Assembly: GCA_001566295.1 (NCBI GenBank)
Contig: KQ964249.1
Coordinates: forward strand, 806,001-870,000
Direction of reading: 5' to 3'
Length of the DNA stretch: 64,000 bases
Source of the DNA: Microdochium bolleyi
Lineage: Eukaryota; Ascomycota; Sordariomycetes; Xylariales; Microdochiaceae
The position numbers and the translations under genes were made by a program. The notes under the pieces were generated by a model. It had not been told where the DNA came from, did no database searches, and worked only from the letters and a program-made list of their open reading frames with translations. Below, piece by piece: positions 57,772 to 64,000 of this stretch (position 1 is its first letter; each line of letters begins with the position of its first letter).

Positions 57772-60700
57772 CTATGAACCTCTCACACTCGAAAGCTCTC
57801 CGAAAGCAGCGGCCAGTGTTATCAAACCGAGCCCAGTACCGCCGCTCCTTCGCCTGGTAGTACTGCCATTACTCCGTCCGCCGCCGTCTCTCATCCCGCG
57901 CTGTCGCGGCGCGGCGGCCAATTCGCTGTCTTCGTCGATGGGGACGCGGTAGATTGCGCGCCTGCCGCGACCCACGAGGGCGGCAACAAGGAGGTACGTG
58001 CCAGACTCGCGGTCATCGCCACGCTGTGTCTTGTTGTTGTCGTTGCTGTCACCATCATTATCACTGGAACTGGCATCGTCCCCACCACCGCCGCGATGCC
58101 CCGCGGTGGAGGAGAAGGACGACGACGACCTCTCGGCCAGCTGCGCGGTGAACTCGTCGTCGTAGCCCAGGTCGCCGAGCTGCGCGAGCTCGCGCACGCG
58201 CAGCTCGTCGCCGGCGGTGGCGGGGACCTCGATCGTGAAGAGCAGCAGCTTGTGGCTCGCGATGGTCGTGCCGACGCAGTAGAACCGGCGGTCGTCGCGG
58301 GACAGGATGAGCCGCAGGATACGGTAGCGCGAGACCTCGCGCTGCATCTCGTGGAGCTGCGGAGCGGCCGGGCGCCGCCCGGCAGATGTCGCGGCTGTCA
58401 GCGTGGTGAGGGTGCGGCTGAGGGTCGTCACGGCGGGTGCGTGATGGTGGTGGTGGTGGTTGCCGCTGCTGTCATTGTCGTCGTTGGGGCCCCCCACGAG
58501 CGGCGACGGTGCGTCGTTGCCCAGCTGCTGGATCAGCAGGCGCTTCTCCCTGCTTATGACTGCTACCGCCCGCGATGCCTGGTGGAAGACGGTGAAGGTC
58601 GTGAAGAGAGCCACGGTCGTGCTCGTGTCCAGTCCCTATTGAGTAGGCCAGCGCAAGGTGAGCCGCTCCGGGCAATAACAGAAAACCACCTCTGAGGGAT
58701 GGTTAAGACGCCAGCACGTACCTGAGATTCTATATTGAGCTGTTCGTACATCTCTGTAAGCAGTGAGAGGCACACCACGGATACGCGGTGCTCCTGAGTT
58801 CGATAAGTCAACTCAGGCTGAACAACCATGTACAGATCATTGTTCGCACACGGAACGAGCTCGGTGATGTCGTTTGCTGGCCACTCGAGGTCTATGGTAC
58901 GCCATGGCGTCGGGGCTGGCTCTGTAGGCGAGGGTGTGGTTCTGCAGCATGGAGTCAGCCGAGACGAAGCTTATATCAGTTGTGGTTTCATGGCTATGGG
59001 CAGCAATACATACCGCCCGCGGTAGTATTTTCGCAAGTCAGAGATCCGAGCATGGAAAATTGCACCAGGTCCTCGATCATCGGTCCAGTGGTTCAGAGAG
59101 CACACTAGCTTCTGCGCGTCCGGAGTAATTGTCGCCTTCTGGATCTCCGGCACGTCCGGTAGGGAGAGTCGTATCCAGTGGTCTAGGCTGACGTCGACAG
59201 TCTGGCCTCCTTCAAGATCAAAGATGTAACACTTGAGGTCATTTTCACATTAGTGCTGCTGGCTGGAGTTGATATGTCACTAGAAAATACAAGGAGAATC
59301 ACCAAGACTCACCTGGAAGTTCGCGCCGCTTGTCGACGCGATCAGCCAGTTCTCAGCAAGGCACACACTGTTCCATATGTACTGCTGTGAGTCCAGTGCA
59401 TACTCGGCTGCCGGAGTAACAGAATGTGTGATTGCCGGGGAAAGCGACTGAGACGTGAACACTGAGATCTTTCTGTCTGTCCAATACACGATCAGTGCTC
59501 CGTCAGGGGAAATGGCACAGCCTTTGTAGTTCTCGACGTTGGCCTGGAGCCACCCCTGCACCCGCCGTGACAGCATGGCGTCGTTCCTGCGTTGACTGGG
59601 TTAGTCAGAGCACGTGTCGGTCGGGAACGAGAAGTGTCACTCACCTAGATCCTACCCGCAGTCTGTCAGTCATTGTTTTCCACGGAGCCCACAAAGTGTT
59701 GCCGGGTCTCTGCTGTTTCGAGGCAAACTCCTCCTCCGAACGAGTCAGAAATCTGTAAGTGTTTCTCAGAATGGCAACAACGTCCCGCGCCGATCTGCGA
59801 TCCCGAGGATCGACCTTGAAGATGGATGACTCGAGCTGCTTCAGCACGTATTCAACCGCCTGTCCTTCCTGCAAGCTTCGAGCTTTGGCTGCCTTGATCA
59901 AGCCGTGGTGCCACCGGTCGACGTCTGGATGCACCTGATTCGCCCTGAAGCTGCTGGTCGCGAGGAAGAAACGATCAAAGCCATTGGCTTGCGAATGCCT
60001 CATGCGCGTCTTCTGGTAGGCCACGATGCCCTCATGCCCACTGTCTAGGTACGTGAAGAAGACGCTGAGCACGCATCCCAGGGACCAGACGTCGCTCGAG
60101 GTGTTCATGATCGGATTTGCCGACATGGATTCGGGCGCGAGGTAGGTCCCCTCGCCGCGTCGATTAATGGTCCCATCGGTGGACGGTTCCTTCTGCGGCC
60201 GCACCCGGCGCTCGAACCAGCTGTTGAAGTCCTTCTCCTCTTCACGATGCTGTCCGGTGCGACGCCGAATCTTTATTCGCGCCATGCCGAAATCGCTGAG
60301 CTTCCAGATGTAGCGTCCTTTCTCGAAGAATATCAGGATGTTATCGGGCTTCAAGTCCATGTGGTAGCAGACGAGATCTTCGAGTTCGGTCTTGATGTCA
60401 TTGTGCAAGAAGCTGAGCCCTTCTGCAAGCCCAACAGCAGACTGGATGAACCGCGCCTTGGCCTCAAGAGTGCTTGGGTGTGTCTTGTGGAGATCCATCA
60501 TGTACGTCCTCAGGTCGCAAATCGCCAGCGGCATGAACAGGCTGTATTTTGAGCCAGCGATGTTGAGACTACCAAAGTTCTCCAAGACGTTCTCGCAGCT
60601 CCGCGAGGACGAGCCGAGGATCTTCTCCATGACATCTCTTTCGTCCTCGGCCCGAAACTCTGACGAGACAACGTAGTCCTTGCGGGCGAGATCGAGCGGC

Positions 60701-61323
60701 TCCGTGTTGAACCTGGCGTTGAAGCTCGATGATGGATCGAAGAAGTGGCCACGTGCAATGCGGACTTTGTAGACCTTGCCGAACGAGCCTTCGGCAAGGG
60801 GCTGCTCCAAAAGATAAGGGAGTCGCTGCCGCTCCGGATGTGCAACAGGCACTTCTTCCCGTCGTCGTAGCTCGATGGGACAGAATATTGCTTGGCGCTC
60901 GTAGAACTGATCCACAGTGAGCTCGTTCGCGAACAAGGCCTTTAGTTGCGTCGTGCTTGCAGGTAAAGATGACAAGTGTCTGGGCGACTCCTCGTCGATG
61001 AACATGACGGGCCAGTCCTCGACGGCAACGAGTCCTACCACGAATTCTCTGGCGGCCTGCGGAGGACATGAGGCAAAGATCAAGATGGCCAGAAACTCGA
61101 AGAGTCCACGTTCGTGGATTCTCTCGATAAAGGCGGTCTCGTGTATCCCAAGAGCTTCGCTGCCGAGGCTGCGGAACCAGAGCTTGAGGTTCTTACTGTG
61201 CAGGACAGTCGCGGCTGTACCCTTGGGTGCAAAGCGTAGCCGGACATCTTCAGTCCGCTCCAGCTTGTGGAAAAGCTGCGTGCTTATGTCTGTGCATATC
61301 TTGCGATAGAGACCGTGCGCCAT
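57772..61323 (-). CDS. Protein kinase with C-terminal WD/propeller-like domain
   Basis: Five exons (61323-59645, 59586-59313, 59231-59014, 58941-58722, 58635-57772) join to 1084 residues. An N-terminal helical region of ~165 residues precedes the kinase domain. The kinase has the glycine loop AEGSFGKVY (177-185), the catalytic loop HMDLKPDN (H321, D323, K325, N328), DFG at 344-346 and APE at 396-398. The catalytic residues look intact; the ATP lysine is probably K215 in LARKDYVV. From about residue 560 the sequence turns into beta-rich repeats (CAISPDGALIVYWTDRKISV, ATITPDAQKLVCSL), like WD40 or other propeller blades. A low-complexity His/Asn/Asp/Gly tail follows. This is a fungal kinase outside the conserved core kinome. 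The exon 3 acceptor is CAAG, which alone keeps frame. Substrate and ligand are unknown. Confidence 0.87.
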
Positions 61324-61890
61324 AGCTCACGAGCTCAAGCTGGGTGGCTCTGCTTACCGAGTCTGTGATTTTGCCGGCGACGTGAAGGAGTGGCGTCAGT
61401 CTGTCGAGCGGAATCATCGTCAATTAACAGACAATCAGACAAGGTCGGCTCAGGGCTGTATCATTCGCCCGAAAGACAGTTGTGGCAAGGCTGCAGGGGG
61501 CGATGAAGCATGTGGAGTGTGGGTGTCGCTGCTTGGAAACTAGCACTTCACAGTTGGGGCTGAGTTGCGACCCTGGTCAGACTGCGCCGAGTAGGTGCAA
61601 CGTTCATCCGATTGTCTCACCGAGATCACAGCCGCACCTGCAGTCTTACAGAAGGCCCTGGTAAGCCCTGTGTCCGTGGTGGGCGATCCTGTGCCGCACA
61701 TCAACAAGAGTGACGTCGACTTGCGTGGTGAGCAGACGAACTGATGGCAGAGGCAGTTTGTGAGGGTGGGATGCCGCCCAGTTATGGCGTACATCAGGCA
61801 GCAGCCTCAGAAGTACGGCGATGGTGACGATATTGGTATTCAGGTTTTCTCCTTTTCTACTGACAAGGCGTATCTCCTAGATGATGCTAT
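61324..61890. other. Intergenic spacer between kinase and CorA-like genes
   Basis: 567 bases between two minus-strand genes: promoter of the kinase and 3' flank of the CorA-like gene. No ORF is supported. Confidence 0.6.
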
Positions 61891-63410
61891 TCATATCGGA
61901 AGCTTTTCTTCATCCACTCCCGGAGAGTCCGCTCTTAAAGAGAAGCGCCTCTTTAACTGCCTCCAGTCTCGTACATGAACTGTTGGTGCCAACTTGCTGA
62001 AGAATTGGCCGTCATGCTTTAGCAGCAAATAATACGAACCAAAGGTGACCGCCATGAGCCCCAGAGTTGCTACAACGAAGATCCATATCATGGAGGACCC
62101 AACCATGCCGCCACTGGCCTCGTCATAGTCGAAGAAGTTCATGCCGAAAAAGGACGCCACAAACGAGGCGGGCAGATATAGCAATGTCAGCATGGTGATG
62201 AATACTGCCGATTTGTTGAGCTGGAGCATCGTGCCATTCTGCTCTTTGGCCACAACCTGATCGCGGAAGGACAGCGTATCTGACAAGAGTTCTGCAGTGG
62301 CATGAATTCTTCTTTGCAGATAGTCAGCGTTGCGCGAATTGGCGAAGCAGTGTCGCCTCAAATTCCGAAAATTGGCCAGTGACTGTGTGGTGTTATTTCC
62401 GTTGCGTGCATGCGACGCTTCGCTGAAGGAAGACTGGAGTTCTTCCAAGATCTCTGCTCCATGAGCAAGCATGGCCGGCATTTGTAGGAAACGGTTGTGA
62501 AGGCTGACTAGCACGCTAAGCTGGTCGTATCCCAGGCGTAAAGGCTGATCTATGTACGTGGAGAAGGTTGTACCGGACTGTCGTCTTGTCAGAATCGAGG
62601 AGTGGCAGTATGTCGAGTGTGATACTCACGATCGGCAGGAACGTAAGCTCTTCGGATGCGATATACTCTCTCCAAGAGGGATAGTACGTGGAGAAAAGCA
62701 GTTCGTGTAGCCTCTTTGCCGCATCGCTGGCCTGACCTTTCTGAGTTGTCAGGTAGTTCTCCGCATTTTCTTGAAACCTTGAGTTGGGCACCGGGCTGAT
62801 GAGAACGAAGACGTTTTGCGATGTCTGCGCGTTGTATGCGTGACACACGCCACTCTGTCGAATTGCCCACTTCCCATCAGACTGCTTGTATTCCGGATAG
62901 CGCACAGTGTAGGCATATTCTGTTCTCATTCGTCAGCAAGTGCGGGAGCGCGATGGCGTATTCTTGGATCTGACCTGTGACTTCGCCCAGGGTGTTTTGA
63001 GAAAATGGGATGGAGTAGGCCTCTTCTGTGGCCAGACTCCGATTGTAGAAACACGAGGGCAGGTTCAGGAATTCCCGACTCAGATGATGCTCGGAAGCGA
63101 TGCGCTGGAGCATGGGCTGAGTGATCTGCAAAGGTCGCCAGGAGTTCTTCTGGCTTATTGATCTATGTGCATGACAAGCAGTCGTCAGGCAAGACTGTCC
63201 AGATAGTGGCGAGTTGGCAAAGCTGAGGGCCTACATGAAGCGATTCTTATACAGCTGGTGATCTGGCTGCTCGAGATAGTGATTGAGATCTTCGAGGGTC
63301 GAGAAGTGGCGGGATCGTGAGCCTGGCCGTGATGTCTCCCCAACTTGCTCAAATGTGTCGATGAGCCTGACTGGTGTGTCGACATGCTGGACAAAGCATT
63401 TGCTGTTCAT
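61891..63410 (-). CDS. CorA-like Mg2+/divalent-cation transporter
   Basis: Four exons (63410-63235, 63162-62975, 62919-62630, 62577-61891) join to 446 residues. The start is the ATG of MNSKCFVQHVDTPVRLI. The N-terminal domain carries PLQITQPMLQRIASEHHLSR, which resembles the fungus-specific class of CorA proteins. A long helical region (ATAELLSDTLSFRDQVVAKE) leads to two membrane helices, AVFITMLTLLYLPASFVAS and MIWIFVVATLGLMAVTFGS. The signature GMN is intact in FFGMNFFDYD between them. CorA pentamers conduct Mg2+ or related ions. This subgroup in ascomycetes is expanded and less well characterised, so the ion is uncertain. It lies upstream of the kinase gene on the same strand, with a spacer of 567 bases. 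Confidence 0.88.
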
Positions 63411-63798
63411 TGTGGCCGCGAGGAAGGTGGAGAGGCATGAAGCGTGGTTGAATGTGTTGTGCTTTCAGGTATGGGAGGTTGTTTTATGGCACGAGAGGGG
63501 AGGGGCAGTGCTGTTGCGGCGAAGGGCTCTGCTCAAGGTGCAAGCGGAGTGGCCGTGGTGTGACAGACCCCTGGTCGAGAGTGGCTGAGACTGAGGAGTG
63601 ACAGCCCGGGAGTCTGCCCAACGCCGGAATGTGCACACGCTCAGGTCAGGCTGCCTTGGGCGGGTGAGTGCTTGTGTCACCAGTGGTAGATGGAAGGCCC
63701 CAGGCTCTCAATCTCTAGCATCACTGACGACCTTTATTAGTCATCGCTTGGCCAGGCGACGCAAGCCAGGACGGCGGGACGGAGGCACGCCGGGGATC
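63411..63798. other. Intergenic spacer
   Basis: Promoter of the CorA-like gene and 3' flank of the last partial gene. Open frames are short; nothing else recognised. Confidence 0.55.
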
Positions 63799-63927
63799 TT
63801 ACTCAAGGTCCTCCTGCACGACATTGTTAGTCGCGAATATTGGTTCGGAAGACGTTTGGGAGCTGCTTGGCAGACTTACATCGGGCACCCTCTCCGGAGC
63901 TTTGAAGCACCACTGGTCATCCTTCAT
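63799..63927 (-). CDS. Last two exons of an unidentified gene entering from the right
   Basis: On the minus strand, GCTAAC...CTGCAG (branch site and acceptor) precedes a 48-base exon, 63927-63880, encoding MKDDQWCFKAPERVPD. A GTAAGT donor ends it. A second CTAAC branch and GTGCAG acceptor lead to a 15-base exon, 63813-63799, encoding EDLE and TAA. Two consecutive consensus splice units in phase make a real 3' gene end likely. The upstream exon may end at GAG|GCAAGC near the edge, a GC-AG intron, or lie outside. The product is not recognisable. Confidence 0.45.
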   Translation of the reverse strand: MKDDQWCFKAPERVPDVSLPSSSQTSSEPIFATNNVVQEDLE

Positions 63928-64000
63928 CTGCAGTTCCGCGTGGTTAGCGCTGCCCTGGTGCATGTCTGTTGGTAGTGATGATGGTGAGCTTGCCTCGATG

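Overview
The window is nuclear DNA of a filamentous ascomycete (Pezizomycotina, most likely Sordariomycetes). Genes carry one to six short introns of about 50-140 bases with GTRAGT-like donors and CTRAC or TACTAAC branch sites. Coding third positions are GC-rich. The families present (PTH11-type CFEM receptor, ENA Na+ P-type ATPase, Nst1, fungal CSC1 channel, Rho2) are fungal. The species cannot be named from the sequence. Coding blocks are separated by unusually long gene-free stretches of 2-5 kb.

Left part (0-15 kb, all minus strand): the 5' portion of a low-temperature-requirement-A (LtrA) membrane protein runs off the left edge. It is followed by a probably decaying conserved gene with an in-frame TAG and two frame breaks, a CSN8/PSMD8/eIF3K-like protein, a CFEM/PTH11-like receptor, a 4.8 kb gene desert with homopolymer runs, and an Ala/Pro-rich protein with an AT-hook-like motif.

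Middle (17-42 kb): an ENA-type Na+/K+-exporting ATPase (+) has a TATA box, a leader uORF and several PacC-type hexamers upstream. Then come a second LtrA-family protein (-), a FabG-like SDR reductase (-), dolichol-phosphate mannosyltransferase DPM1 (-), a CSC1/TMEM63 osmosensitive channel (+), a conserved fungal protein of unknown function (+), TRAPPC12 (-), an intron-containing tRNA-Phe (+) and an orphan seven-helix membrane protein (-).

Right part (43-64 kb): an ArsB/NhaD-type antiporter (+), mitochondrial ribosomal protein mL40 (+), Rho2 GTPase with a 6-base microexon (-), Nst1 (+), a protein kinase fused to a WD/propeller-like C-terminus (-), a CorA-like divalent-cation transporter (-), and the last two small exons of a gene that runs off the right edge (-).

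Several products bear on ion and osmotic homeostasis: ENA ATPase, CSC1/RSN1-type channel, NhaD-like antiporter, CorA-like transporter and Nst1 (named in yeast for its effect on salt tolerance). Whether this is more than coincidence is open. I found no transposon, CRISPR array, rRNA or secondary-metabolite cluster. The most interesting items are the Rho2 switch-I microexon, the kinase-propeller fusion, the decaying gene at 3.6-4.8 kb, the overlapping ATGA uORF on the second LtrA gene, and the PacC-site cluster upstream of the ENA gene.
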